64,000 bases of DNA, taken from assembly GCA_029945375.1 (NCBI GenBank), contig CM057059.1:620001-684000 (forward strand). Reading direction: 5' to 3'. This stretch comes from Agaricus subrufescens (Eukaryota; Basidiomycota; Agaricomycetes; Agaricales; Agaricaceae). The notes under the pieces were generated by a model that ran no database searches, was not told the origin of the DNA, and saw only the letters and a list, made by a program, of their open reading frames with translations. Positions 38,801 through 50,144 of the stretch are shown here, one piece after another. A program made the translations under genes and the position numbers. Each line of letters begins with the position of its first letter. Position 1 is the stretch's first letter.

Positions 38801-39418
38801 CTTTGGTTTGGCTGTCAAAGTCGCGGGTTCTGATTGTTTCTTTTTTGTTTTATCCGATTCGGGAATTTGTTGTTTTAATTGACTTTTATTTTATTTATTT
38901 TATTTCGTTTCATTTCGTGGTTGGTTTCCACTTCCCGTGTTTCTGGTTTCTGTTTTGGTGTATTGATGGCTGTGGTGGTTGTGGTGCATGCCGTTGTCTT
39001 TTTTGGCGTTCCCACTCTTGGCACTTTTGATACATTGTTCATCCGGTTGTTTGATCGCAACACATCACCTGGGCGGTGTTTGATTGTTGTGATCGTTTTA
39101 TTGTTGGCTTGCTTGCTTCTTTTCCATCAGACGGTGATGAGTTCAAACGAGGCGCTCAAGAAACGGGTTGAAGCTGTTTTGGATATGGCTGTGACGACGG
39201 TTAGTACGTTGAGTGAGGCATTCAGTTCGGGAGTAGTGGTGAGTGGCGATGATGTTGGATTGATGCAAGGGGGTGGTGTAGAGGATATTGACATGGGAAA
39301 GAAGTTGGAAGAAGTGCCTGAAGAAGTTGAAGGGGGATCAAAGGCAAGTGTGGAAGCCGTTGTAGCCGTAACCGAAGGCCCGAATTCAGAACAAAGAAGT
39401 AATAAAGTCGATATATGA
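35895..39418 (+). CDS. YSH1: mRNA 3'-end processing endonuclease (CPSF-73)
   Basis: Start [20 protein letters not shown]. This metallo-beta-lactamase/beta-CASP enzyme cleaves pre-mRNA before polyadenylation. Motifs visible across exons: [23 protein letters not shown] (HxHxDH, split by an intron after CA), [86 protein letters not shown] and [13 protein letters not shown]. The C-terminal domain follows, with an His-rich insert [14 protein letters not shown] and an acidic linker. About ten introns; the join [14 protein letters not shown] spans a 45-50 nt intron at about 36350. One intron near 38790-39130 is unusually long (about 350 nt, T-rich) for this locus. Complete. Confidence 0.95.
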
Positions 39419-39612
39419 TGTTTCCGGTAGAGTACAAAGGCGAATAGATATGTCTGATGCAATATATTACACTGTCTACGTAGACTTGAGGACCGTTAGT
39501 TATGGTTAGGATGATGATGCTGTCCGTGGTTTGTTACAAAAGGGAAGGCTACAACCGTTACAACGACATGAGTGAGATGTTTCCAGGGTAGGTGATGACG
39601 ATGATGAGTTCG

Positions 39613-40165
39613 TTAACTTGGAGTAATGCTGCAAAGAAGCCGGAATTAGAAACCGAAAGTGGGGTAACAAGATGAGGGCTCACCTCCACTGCGTTATTGT
39701 TGCACTGGGTTTCCACTGCCATTTAGCTGCATAACGTAGCTTTTGTCGAATCTTATATGAGTGCACAGCAATCGTTAGGAGCAGTGCGACTTGAAGGAGG
39801 GATAGTGCGCTGGCAGTAATCAAGACCCATTCTCGGCCGTGCTGCGCCGATGGCATTTTGTTGAGATAGAGTCTGACGGTGTAGAATAGTAGGGCAGCCA
39901 TTGCTCCAACCCATAATACGGCAGCAAAAAAATAAGAGAAGACGATTGCTGCGGAAAAGAGGCGGAGGGAGGCGACGGAGTCCTTTTCTGAGTTGGAGAG
40001 AAGGATGAAGACGGCGTGGAGGCCAAGGGTGAGGATGAAGGCTGCGGGGACGATCCAGAGCGCGGGGGATACGACGACGACGATTGCGGATAGCGCGAGG
40101 AGGAGGGTGGCGAAGAAGATGGATGTGCAGAGGAGGGGGAAGAGGGGGTAGGGGAGAGAATTCAT
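39613..40165 (-). CDS. Four-helix membrane protein, unknown
   Basis: Start MNSLPYPLFPLLCTSIFFAT. Four hydrophobic segments: the first ~45 residues, AAFILTLGLHAVFILLS, LFSAAIVFSYFFAAVLWVGAMAA and VLITASALSLLQVALLLTIAV. A basic tail (KIRQKLRYAAKWQWK) follows. The frame closes at 39680, but a GTGAGC donor overlaps that stop, and a TTTGCAG acceptor would add about five residues ending at 39613. No family name. Divergent from MCL1 with only 108 bp between starts, so they probably share a promoter. Confidence 0.65.
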
Positions 40166-40273
40166 GCTGGAGGACTATGAGAACGGGGCTGTATATAAGC
40201 AGATCTAAATTGGACCGAGATCACCTGTCACACTCGCGCTACGTCACGCGCCCCGATCTCCCTCGCGTCCCTC

Positions 40274-43200
40274 ATGAGCGTCGTCTCCAATCCTGCCCAC
40301 CCAGACGGCCTCACCTGCCTTGCCTTTTCTCCAGACGGCGCGTCGGTCTCTTTCACTTTCTGCTTGTTTTCTGTTCTTTCTCAGCCCCAACCAGGTTCGT
40401 CTACACCGGCGGCACAGACTACCTCGTCCGCATATGGTCCATCGACAACGACGGCACAAACGAACCGGAGTCTGCCACCGATGCCGAGCACGAGATATCA
40501 TCGCTCTCTATCTCTGTGTGTGCCCCTTTGTCTCATACAGAGCACCACCCTTACACTACCTTCCTATTAGCATGACTTTTGGCTCTCTGCCAGCGATGAT
40601 CTGGTCCGAAGATACATGAAACACGATACACAACTACATGGCTTCCTGACAAACACAAATGGTGTCCGCATTCGTTCCGTTGCTATTGATCCAAAAGGGA
40701 AAAAAATCGCTGTAGCCTCGGAGTCCGTTCACTCGCTTTTTCTACCATACTTTCCGCTCTCTGACCGCTGGGTTGTTATAGTGAGCTCTTTATCAAGCTT
40801 ATTGATGCAGAAGACACCACCGTCGTCCAGAAACTCCAAGGCCATACCAAAGGCGTTCGACGGGTATCGTGGGATCCAACAAGCGCCTATTTGGTATGTC
40901 ATATGTCGTAAAATCATCTCATTGCCAATGCCGCGTCAGACATCTTGCGGTTCGGATGGGAAAATCTTAGTCTGGAATACCTCTAATGGAGAGGCCACTC
41001 TCGAGGCCACCGTCGAGGCTATCCTTCCCACTATAACTGATCAAGAGTATGGCCTTTTGTGTATCCGGCAGTCACCATGCTGATGCTCCTCTAGGTCAAA
41101 TGAGTTTTTACTCCATGATTGCTCTGCGGTTTGGCATCCGTCCGGCAAGTGTTTCTATGCCGTTTCCCGATCACACGGTGAGCTCGCTGTTGCGTCCATT
41201 CCTACGCTCTAAAACCCTATGTCTCCAGAAATAGTCTCGGTAAATAAGTCTAACTGGGCAAGAGATTTGATATTTACCGATAAAGATGTCACGGGTGCGG
41301 TTACTGCGCTCGCCATCTCTCCCAATGGCCTCTACCTCGCTTCGGCATGTCAGTCAAATGTATACGTGTGGTCGACAGATCACCAGCGCCTGGTCACGCG
41401 GTATTATCAAGTTTATTATTGCCATGAAGGCTACTTGGACTCATGATAGCATTTTTTTAGACACACCTCCAGGCAAGCCGGAACAATAATAACATCTTTA
41501 GCGTGGTGTCCTAGGAAAAATCATTTAGCATGGACAGATAACAATGGAGAGTTCTTCCAGTGGCATAAACCAATTGCGGATGGGCAACCTGATCCTGTCA
41601 AAGTGATCAACACGTCTGCCTCGAAGTCGAAAGTGGGTCTTGACTTGTTTGGCGAAGAGTCTGTCGATGCAAGAGCATCGGCCTTGGCGTTAGATCAAAA
41701 CATCGATGCAGAAGTGGAGCCTGAGGATGACTATGATAATTGGATTGTCGATGATCTCGGAGGTGGAATGCAAGATGAGCCAACTGCAGGTATTAAGGGC
41801 AGTGATGGGTACGTCAAAGAAATGGGTGAGTAATATTTACAACTGACATTCTTATTCGCTTCCACTGAATAGTGACTGAAACATTGCATATTCGATAGTT
41901 AGCATCACGAAAGCGCAACCAGCATTTCAACCAGGATCAACACCAATGGAAAACAAAAAGCGCTTCCTAGGTACGTCCCCTCTGTCATTTTATATTCGTT
42001 TCATAGCTAATTTTTCTTGTTAACAGCTTATAACCTCATAGGTGTTATTGAGGCCACAGATCAAGATACCCATCAAATCATCAACGTTGAATTCTTTGAC
42101 CGCTCCACTCGCAAAAATTATCATTTTACGGACAATTTCAAACATAATCTCGGTTACATCGGTATAAACTCTTTGCCAAGTCGGCGTCATAATTGTATTC
42201 TGATTACTCCTTAAAGGTGAAAGAGGTGCTGTCTTCGCATGTCCACCGGAAGGCGATCATCCGGCTCAGGTACTCTTTAAACCTTATGGCAATACCTGGA
42301 TACCGCAAAAGGAGTGGACGTATCAACTGAAACGCAAAGGTTCACACATCTTGGGTGTAGCAATCGGTGGTTTGCCGCCCTCCTCCAATTTACGCGAGGC
42401 GACAGATAGTGACTTGCAAGGATACGGCGATGTCGTAGTGGCCACCAGTGAAGGTGACTTGACATTCCTTAGCGGTACAGGGAGAGAACGCAGGATCTTG
42501 GGCTTAGGCGGCGACTTTGTATCCATGGTGGCTAGCCCCGAATGGGTGTTCGTGGTGTACAGAGCAGGATCGACGACAATTGATGGTGAGTTTTTTTTAG
42601 TAATGCATCAGCGCCTTTGGTTGATCGGTTTCTGTGGGGTTTTCTCCTGTTACTCTCATGTTATGCCGTAATTCCGCGCTCTCCGCCAACTTGGATGCTG
42701 TCGTCAAGGGTCGCAAAATCTATCATATTGTATCATCAATTTTGACGATTTCAGCGTGAAGCAGAGAGACATTTTACCGTTGCCCAAGGGACATACGTTA
42801 AAATGGATAGGATTGACCGATCAGGGTGTGGGTGTCTCGTAACTCTCCGTCGTTTGGCCTCATTAATCGTGATCTTAGGCACCTGCGACGTATGACACGA
42901 CTGGTTGCGTACATGTGCTGACCAAATTCAGAATACCCCATCATGCTTCGTGGGCGCGTATTCTCGATACGAATCTGTTGGAACGGAAACAAGGAAAGGA
43001 CGAATCGTATTGGCCCGTTGGGATAAGTGAGAACATGTTTCATTGTTTGATTCTCAAGGTCGGTAGTGGCTTGCGGCTTCTCATAATGGTACTGATCAGA
43101 CTTTTATCATAATAGGGAAGACAAGAATATCCTGCGTTTCCAAGGCCGCTTATTCAGGAACTTCCGATTATATTACCTTTCAGACGAGATGAGCCGAAAG

Positions 43201-44592
43201 AAGAAATGTACGTTTGTCAGTATCTTTGCAACGATTGATCTGACAGCGGTATCCAGTATTGAGCGACAACTACTTTACGTTCAAACTTCGTTGGATACAC
43301 TTGACGAAGAGCTTACGACGGAAGATATCATCTCGCGAGAGCGGAATATTGATAAAGAACTCATACTCTTGATTCAAGCGGCTTGTAAATCTGATGATAC
43401 TCCTCGGGTTATCGAACTCGTCAAACTCTTACACCAGCTACCTTCATTTGATGCCGCTATAAAAATCGCAGGCTTCTATCATTTACTTGGTCTTCAAGAG
43501 AAATTGCAGGTATTGAAAAGTGAGAGAGAGGAGGCTGAAGATCGACTAGAAGTGTTGAGGAAGAAGAGGAAGAGGTGGATGAAGCTGACAAATGTGCCGA
43601 GGGAGATTGATTACTCTTCTTCGACGAAGCGGAATGGTGGTGGTGGGAGGTATGATCCTTTGGGTGATACGGGACCTCCGCCGATGATTGAAAGACCTGG
43701 AATGTCTCGTGTCGAAAAACCTTTGGTTGAACGAACAAGGTTCAGTGCTAATACTACGACGGCGCAAGTGCAACCTGTTCGTCAAGATGATTCTTTGGCG
43801 AGAAGTCCAAGCCCTTTTGCTTGGGATGATTCGGAGATGGCTGGTGGTGGTTCGCTGGGTGATGACAATAGTTATAATACTGGTGGTGAGGAATCACTGG
43901 GATCTATGAATACGAATACGGGAGGGACCGCGCAGAAGAGGAAGAGGAGTGACGATGCAGAGGATACTGGTGTGAGCCAGTTGTCCGATGTATCTGCTAT
44001 GCCTCCACCTAAACAAAGTACGTTTTTTGCAACTCTTTTTTGATGGCCAACTAAACGTTAATTATTCTCTGTTTTTTGATCAGAAACGAACCCGTTTGCG
44101 CGAAAACATAATACATCCGAGTCGAGTGCGACTCGGAATCCATTCTCATCACGTCCGAAATCGTCTACTACTACTCTAACCGGTGGCGGTGGTGGCGGTG
44201 GAGGGATCACAAGTCGAGGATCTATCCATAAAAGTGATAGTTTCTTTGATAAAGTCGAAGCAGCCTCTGAAAATAGCAAGAAAGCGACGACAAAAAAGTC
44301 TGGATCATCAAAGTCTAAAGACAAATCGTCATCGGCTAATAGTGGACCGAAACAAACGACGTTGTTTGGTATGATGCCACGTGCTTTCCAAACTTCACAA
44401 GCACCTAAACAGTCTTTGGGAGAGGATAAGAAAGATGGTTGTGAGGATGGTGGAGAAGATGATGGGATAGGTGAAGAGACGCAGGAGTTGTTGAGTAGTA
44501 TGACGGATGTTGAAACTAGTGATAGTCAGATGACGATGATGGATAGTCGAGGATTGGAAGAGTCGCAGGGGAATGAGGAAACTCAGTTTTAA
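40274..44592 (+). CDS. MCL1: Replisome adaptor Mcl1/Ctf4/AND-1
   Basis: Start [22 protein letters not shown], many small exons. N-terminal WD40 propeller: [83 protein letters not shown]. An acidic linker ([17 protein letters not shown]) leads to the SepB/Ctf4 central domain ([55 protein letters not shown]). A helical segment ([40 protein letters not shown]) is followed by a disordered tail with NPFARK, NPFSSRP and QTTLFGMM, a PIP-box-like sequence. Mcl1/Ctf4 links CMG helicase to Pol alpha and is needed for cohesion. Ends EETQF-stop. Confidence 0.92.
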
Positions 44593-44748
44593 TTAGGGGG
44601 TGGGATGGATTGTGTAGATAAATTGCTTTATTGGGTTTATATGAAGGATATCTATCATCAGTGACACTACCGGTATGTAAAAACGGAGAGAAGAGGATTA
44701 AGTATATTATAGCTATTACCCTACTAAGCATACAGTAGGTGTCGTTTA

Positions 44749-46576
44749 CTACGTCACCCTAGTGTCTTGTCTAGTCGTAGACGTATGGAAGTTGTCAATG
44801 GATAGATCCTGCAAAAGCGTGCTTTGTTTAATATTGTGCCGGAAACAAGAGAGGGGAACAGAACACATACGGTGGGTTTGAAAGGCCATTCTACGAACGC
44901 TTTCACGAGGATTTTCCATTCCTTAGCAGACATCTTACGTGGAGTTTGTCTTCTGGCGACACGTTCGTCGACAGGTAAGCTTTCATCTGCGGTTTTCTGG
45001 AGTATTGATAGTGCGCCTGGTGCAAGTTGTCTATATACACGAAAAGAGTTCTTGAGTCAACAACGAGGAGCTGAAGCGGGAAAAAAAGGGGATTGGACGT
45101 ACGGTATACATTTTTTCAATGGCTGGGCTTTCTGCACGAATAACCGACGGAGGCAGTAATCCCATTCGTCGAGGAGGCCCTTTTCAATCCACTATCAAGG
45201 TCAAGGTCTTTAGCACTCATTAAGCGGGGAAATAATAATAATATATATATACCTGTTCTTCAAGAGGTAAAAAGTTGATAGCAACAAATTCAGGAGGTAA
45301 GTGTGCATTGCGGGGGTGGAAATTCTCTTTGTATGGCTTGAGTTGTGAAGGATCGATAGCATAGTCAAAGTAGGAAGTTGCTTCGGCTATGACACTAAGT
45401 TTACACCTGGCACCGCCACCCAAGGGTGCAGCTATACGCTACGCAGAGAAGGTTTTAATTTTCAGTGAACAAGGGTATAGAAGAATAGGGGGCATTACCT
45501 CCCACAAAGGCTCGGTCATGATGAGATTGAAAGGGATGCGACCGAATTTGAAGAACCACTGTTGATCGGGGATGCTTCTGAAAAATTGGGAAACGAGTTG
45601 TTCGCCATGGACTTTGGTAGGGATGTGGGATATAAATTGGAGGTGGGGATGTTCTAGGTGTTTGTCGTGGTCAGCAAGACGGAGAGTGATGAAGGTAGGG
45701 AGGGGTGAAGAACCTTGGGACCATTTCATCTTTTCGATGTCAGCGAGATGACCTCTGACAGATATTTCTTCATAGGTATCCCATGAGAATCCGGAAAGCG
45801 GCACTACGACCACGCGAGGGTCGGCTTTTTCAAGAGGCTGGTGCATTAGATTAGTCTTTTGAAGAAGGATGAAGGGTGACTCTAGTGCCATACTTTGAGG
45901 AAGCTGAGAAACCGTTCATCGTCTTCTAAAACAATCAGCTTTTTTATTCGTCTCTTTGGCAGCTCGAGCAATGCACGAGTAAGCGCGCCAGGTCCTGACA
46001 GGCTCGATTAGGGTATTGCACGTATCAGTGAGAGGTACACTGATCCGTACCTGGAAATGCCTCAACTATGACTTTATCCCTGGATCCTTGCGGGACAAAT
46101 GCTTCAGCAAGTTGTTGTGCGCGTTCTTGGTTCATTAAGGAAACCCGAGTCTTGTTCACAAATGACGAGGGGAAATGAGTTAGCCACTCTGAGCTTGGGG
46201 GTAGTTCGGTACTACCACTCCCAGCCGTCTCCGTCTCCTCCACTCCAACCTTCTGTGCCTCTCTCTTGGAAGGCGTGCGGGGATTGGCGGCTAGCTCATT
46301 GTCTATTTGTACAGCTTGAGCAACAAGGTCGTCGATGGGCCCAGTCCCAACCTTCACCTCGGCAGCAGCTCCATCGGTTGGGTTCGTCTCTTCGACTTTA
46401 ACCTTCCTCGGTCTTCCCCTCTTCTTGGGAGGGTCGCCTGCGAGTTGGCTGGCTGGTTGCAGGGTATCATAGAAGACAGCGGTGCGGGAGAATGCACGGA
46501 TAGGGGAGTGGCGGGGAGGTCGGGCGAGGTGGGCAGAGAAAGAGCGGGCGAGGGAGGCAGCGCGCACGGCGGCCAT
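44749..46576 (-). CDS. MTF1: Mitochondrial transcription/rRNA dimethylase-like factor (Mtf1 type)
   Basis: Start MAAVRAASLARSFSAHLARP at 46576, a mitochondrial presequence; upstream in-frame sequence has no ATG. After a KKRGRPRKVK AT-hook-like patch comes an rRNA adenine dimethylase-type fold: VNKTRVSLMNQERAQQLAEA, VIVEAFPGPGALTRALLELP (the SAM-site position E-x-x-PGPGxLT), KLIVLEDDERFLSFLK, VVVVPLSGFSWDTYEEI, FNLIMTEPLWE, LSVIAEATSYFDYAIDP and FHPRNAHLPPEFVAINFLP. The last exon follows WKILVKAFVEWPFKPT. The DNLPF-type catalytic motif is not evident, which favours the Mtf1 transcription-factor role over methylation. Divergent from HIT1 and convergent with MCL1. Confidence 0.82.
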
Positions 46577-46654
46577 GGTCGACGACGAAAAACCGGGCAG
46601 CCGGCGAGCCACTTAATTCGCCGGACGCGTTTGATCGCCGGATCCCACGCCTCT

Positions 46655-47460
46655 ATGAAGTCCAACTGTCGGGTCTGCGCAGCAAACCCCTCGAAATACA
46701 CCTGCGCAAGATGCTATATCCCCTAGTGCGTTTGTCGTGCCTGCGCCTGGACTTCTACTCACAATAGTAGCTGCTCAGTCGCATGTTATAAGCAGCACAA
46801 AGGTGTGCAACATTGATCCCTGTATCTATTGACTTTTATCTTTCTCTCTGCATAGAAAGCGCATGTGCAGGCAGCTCGAATGCCGCGGTAATCCAACCTC
46901 CAGACCAGGAGACTCAAACACAGATACCCGGTATCCATTCTTCTCATTTCTACCTCCACATCCAATCTCATAACCGCTCATAGTAGACACAACCAAAACT
47001 CTGGACGAAGATACCCCCAAACCACTCCGTCCGCTTACTACATTGAATTGGCCTTATGTCCCGGAAACTTCAGCCTTTCCTGATCCTCTGAAACGCGATG
47101 ACCCCAAAGACCTTCAACTTCGTCAATACGAAGCAATCGGTAGGTCCCAAAAAGATTAAATGATTCCCTGGCCAATAACCTTATCTATATACAGCTACAT
47201 CCTCTAAAATACGCTCAACTCTCTCCAAACACGAAAACCTTCCCGAACTACTGACCACTCTCGATAAACTTCGTGGCCCAGAACGTGAAGAAGCCATCCA
47301 AAAAGCTCTGCAAGTCACACCACGAGACATCGATCGATGGAATAGATCTCGTGAACTTGATGAGAACACTTTGGCTTTGCGGGAACTGGCGGAAGCTGTC
47401 GAGGCCGCTATACGAGGAGACAGTGAATCTGCTTTAGGTTTAGATTGGGGTGATAGTTAA
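46655..47460 (+). CDS. HIT1: HIT-type zinc-finger protein (ZNHIT3/Hit1-like)
   Basis: Start MKSNCRVCAANPSKYTCARC at 46655; after an intron, SSCSVACYKQHK completes the zf-HIT Cys/His array. The third exon starts ESACAG. The rest includes LRPLTTLNWPYVPE, DPKDLQLRQYEAIA, LSKHENLPELLTTLDKLRGP and IDRWNRSRELDENTLALREL, ending LGLDWGDS-stop. The layout (N-terminal zf-HIT, then a helical region with a NxxLxxLLxxLD pattern) fits ZNHIT3/yeast Hit1, which acts with Rsa1 in box C/D snoRNP assembly. At least four GT-AG introns. Only 78 bp separate its start from that of MTF1. Confidence 0.82.
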
Positions 47461-48068
47461 ACGTTTAAAATGTATGTTGTAGGTTTCTACTTTGATATCT
47501 TGGCATGAAGATCAATGGGATTGATGTTTTATGCCAAAAGAACTATTTTAATAGACCTATGGCTGCTGCGATGCTATACAGGTGTCTAGCGACACTCTGA
47601 GAAACCGGAACTGCTGTGTCTCAGTCAGTCTCTACTGGGTCCGTTGCCAGACCACCGCTCACGTCCAACCAGCTCGACTCCCAGGTGATTGTACTCGATT
47701 GTTGATACCGGTCACTTGAACAAGAAGCGAATAGATCTCCTTCGCTAATGCTACCTACTCTGGTATCTCTTTATTAAATCCTGTGTTGGTTCCTGCTCGA
47801 ATTCACAAAAGTCATGATCCCTTAATTCCCGTTTGAGCTATATCACTATTCAAACTACAGATCGTCGCTAAATGCAGCCGTTATACCGTCGTCACTCTGT
47901 TTTCTACATTATTGATATGTCACATTCGTACTACTGAGATAAAAAACCATTATATCTATCAAAACCCGATAAGTTACAACCAAAGGAATAAAAACTAGTC
48001 TAGCTGCCTTTTGAAAGAATCCGCCCAATGGAAACCAAGAGGACATAGAGATGGCTTACGACAATCTT
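47461..48068. other. Convergent 3' region
   Basis: Between HIT1 and the membrane protein. No coding frame or repeat supported. Confidence 0.4.
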
Positions 48069-49432
48069 TTACACGGAAATCAACGGTGTCGCATATCTTC
48101 CTCTACTCAACATCGAGATAACTGGGGTACTAACCAAACCATCACCCTTTCTCAACTCCTTTTCCTTTTCCTTCATCCACCTCTTCTCTTTCTCCTTAGG
48201 TGTCTCATCCCACCATCTTGAATCTCCTTTACGTCCCGTCTGGAAAAGTTGTCGCACATTGATAAATCCACAGATAAAAACAGCGACCCATTCAGGTAGG
48301 ACGTTGATGAGATAGAAGATTATTTTGGAGGATAGATGATTTTGTGCTGAGGGTTCGGACGAGTAGTATGACGATGTGCTTTGGGCCATGATCGCAATGC
48401 GATAGAAAGTCGGTATGATCTAAGCATAGGATTATTTTTAGAGTGGGGGGGTGGCGTGCAATGGACTCACCAAAATAAATGATACTAGGAAAACAAAGTT
48501 AGTTGCTTTTTTGTTCAACCGAGGAACATTGATCCGCGCCCAAATAACCAGAGCGTTCATGAATAAGAGCGTCACGACGCTCAGCACGGCTGCAACATAC
48601 CTACAGTCGCACAACAATTCAACGGTTTGAGCAGAAACAAGCGAATGAATCCACATTACCTCAAAATTTGGTTTTGTTTCGTTTTGGTTGGATCATCCCG
48701 CTGCTCTATTATCAGACAGCTCCCGGCCGAGCCAATGGCAAGCACGGCGTAAAATGAAATAACAATTCCATCATGCATTCTTCGAAACGAAAAACGTAGG
48801 CGAGGTTGATCAGCATAAAATCCCTCATCATCTTGTTGAATAACAGCCGTTGTCCCAGAAAATGACCATTCTGATTTTGCGAAAAGTGTATTCGCTGTCG
48901 ACGCGTTGTCTTCTTTCAAATCCCCTTTCAGAGTCTTTGTGGTGGACTCTGTGTCTGAAGAATTCGGCTGTTGTAGGTATTCTTGTAGATAAGGGATTTC
49001 TTTTGCCATCTCAGACCCATACGTCGCATTGACGAGGAGCGTCCGGACCAGCATCGCCAGATCCTGAGCTGTCGGTAGCATTGCCAAGAATATTGCGGTT
49101 TGCAAATATTCTAACAACCCTTGCAAGTCAACCAGATTCTCTTCGGAAGGTGGGACAAAAGCGATAAGTGCTCGAAAGCCAAAGGTAAGGAGTCTAGAAG
49201 CGTCATTAATATCGTCGTTCATGCGTAATCTCTAGGACAAAACAGACCTCTCGAGAGCAAATATAAATATTCCATTCAGAATAAATGTTCTCGTCGATTT
49301 ACGCCAATAGCGGTAGATAAATAGAAGGACGACGACGAGATAGAGAGACGCCGATATTATAGAGGGTATGAAATCCACTGGCAGTGGGTAACCTCCAAAC
49401 AAGGGCGGTATGCTATGAGCGCCCTGAGCCAT
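48069..49432 (-). CDS. Multi-pass membrane protein with an in-frame TAG
   Basis: Start MAQGAHSIPPLFGGYPLPVD at 49432. Hydrophobic segments: SIISASLYLVVVLLFIYRYW, FILNGIFIFALERSV, LLTFGFRALIAFVP, GLLEYLQTAIFLAMLPTAQDL, IVISFYAVLAIGSAGSCLII, AVLSVVTLLFMNALVIWARI, NFVFLVSFIL and IIFYLINVLPEWVAVFICGF, followed by a basic tail (PKEKEKRWMKEKEKELRKGD). This resembles agaricomycete seven-helix proteins of unknown function. The frame is interrupted by TAG at 49232-49234, and the same frame resumes at once. A GTCTG...CCTAG stretch spans it but is only 16 nt, too short for an intron. Later joins (QNQILR/YVAAV) use normal introns. Either a pseudogene or an unrecognised splice pattern. Confidence 0.6.
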
Positions 49433-50144
49433 GACGGTAGGTAGCACGAGCAGGGGCGAAGCTCACGAGGAGGGGGAAGCGGTCGAACGTCGTCTCCTCG
49501 AGAAGGAAGAGGCTACGCCCGAGCCATAGCTTATCACCTACATTTGTACTGGCACATGCGCCCGCTGTTAATACCACGATTGACGTAAGTTGTTCAAGGA
49601 GGGCAGTGCTGCTGCGGATAGTCCTTTTCATCAGACCCTTGGCCTCGATACCATGTGATGCATCATTAAATTTGAACGCAACATTTTCAGCACCGACGTT
49701 GTATAATTACAACCTTTTTGAGTGCCAAATGAAACCCTGTAATGTTGTCTTGAACCTCGCCCATAAGGATACGAAAGACGAGCATTCGAAGAAGCCTGCG
49801 AACTCGACTTGGACAGTGGTTGCCCACAACACAGCATCCTTCGCGTTCTCGGAAAAGTCCACTCTAGCACCTTCTCACCAGAAGCACAACGGCATTGATT
49901 TGCAAAATATCCCACCTTTTTTGTGCTCCGAAGTTTTCCGCGTGGAGACAGTGGATAATTGATTATCTGAAGCTCACAGGCGTCAGTGTGGATCATGATT
50001 GGGCGCTTATATGACCCTGAACGGTGGGAGGCACCCACGAGGCAGCTTGTGTTGTGAAAGTGACCACGAGCGAGGATGAGCATCGTGTCGCGGATATTTT
50101 CGTCGCGGTCCTCTTCTCGCATCAATGCTCGCCTTGCCTTCTTC
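49433..50144. other. Divergent upstream region of the membrane gene and gene G
   Basis: A 210-codon minus-strand frame (49631-50263) has no domain and overlaps the start of gene G; it is treated as chance. No RNA gene or repeat seen. Confidence 0.4.
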
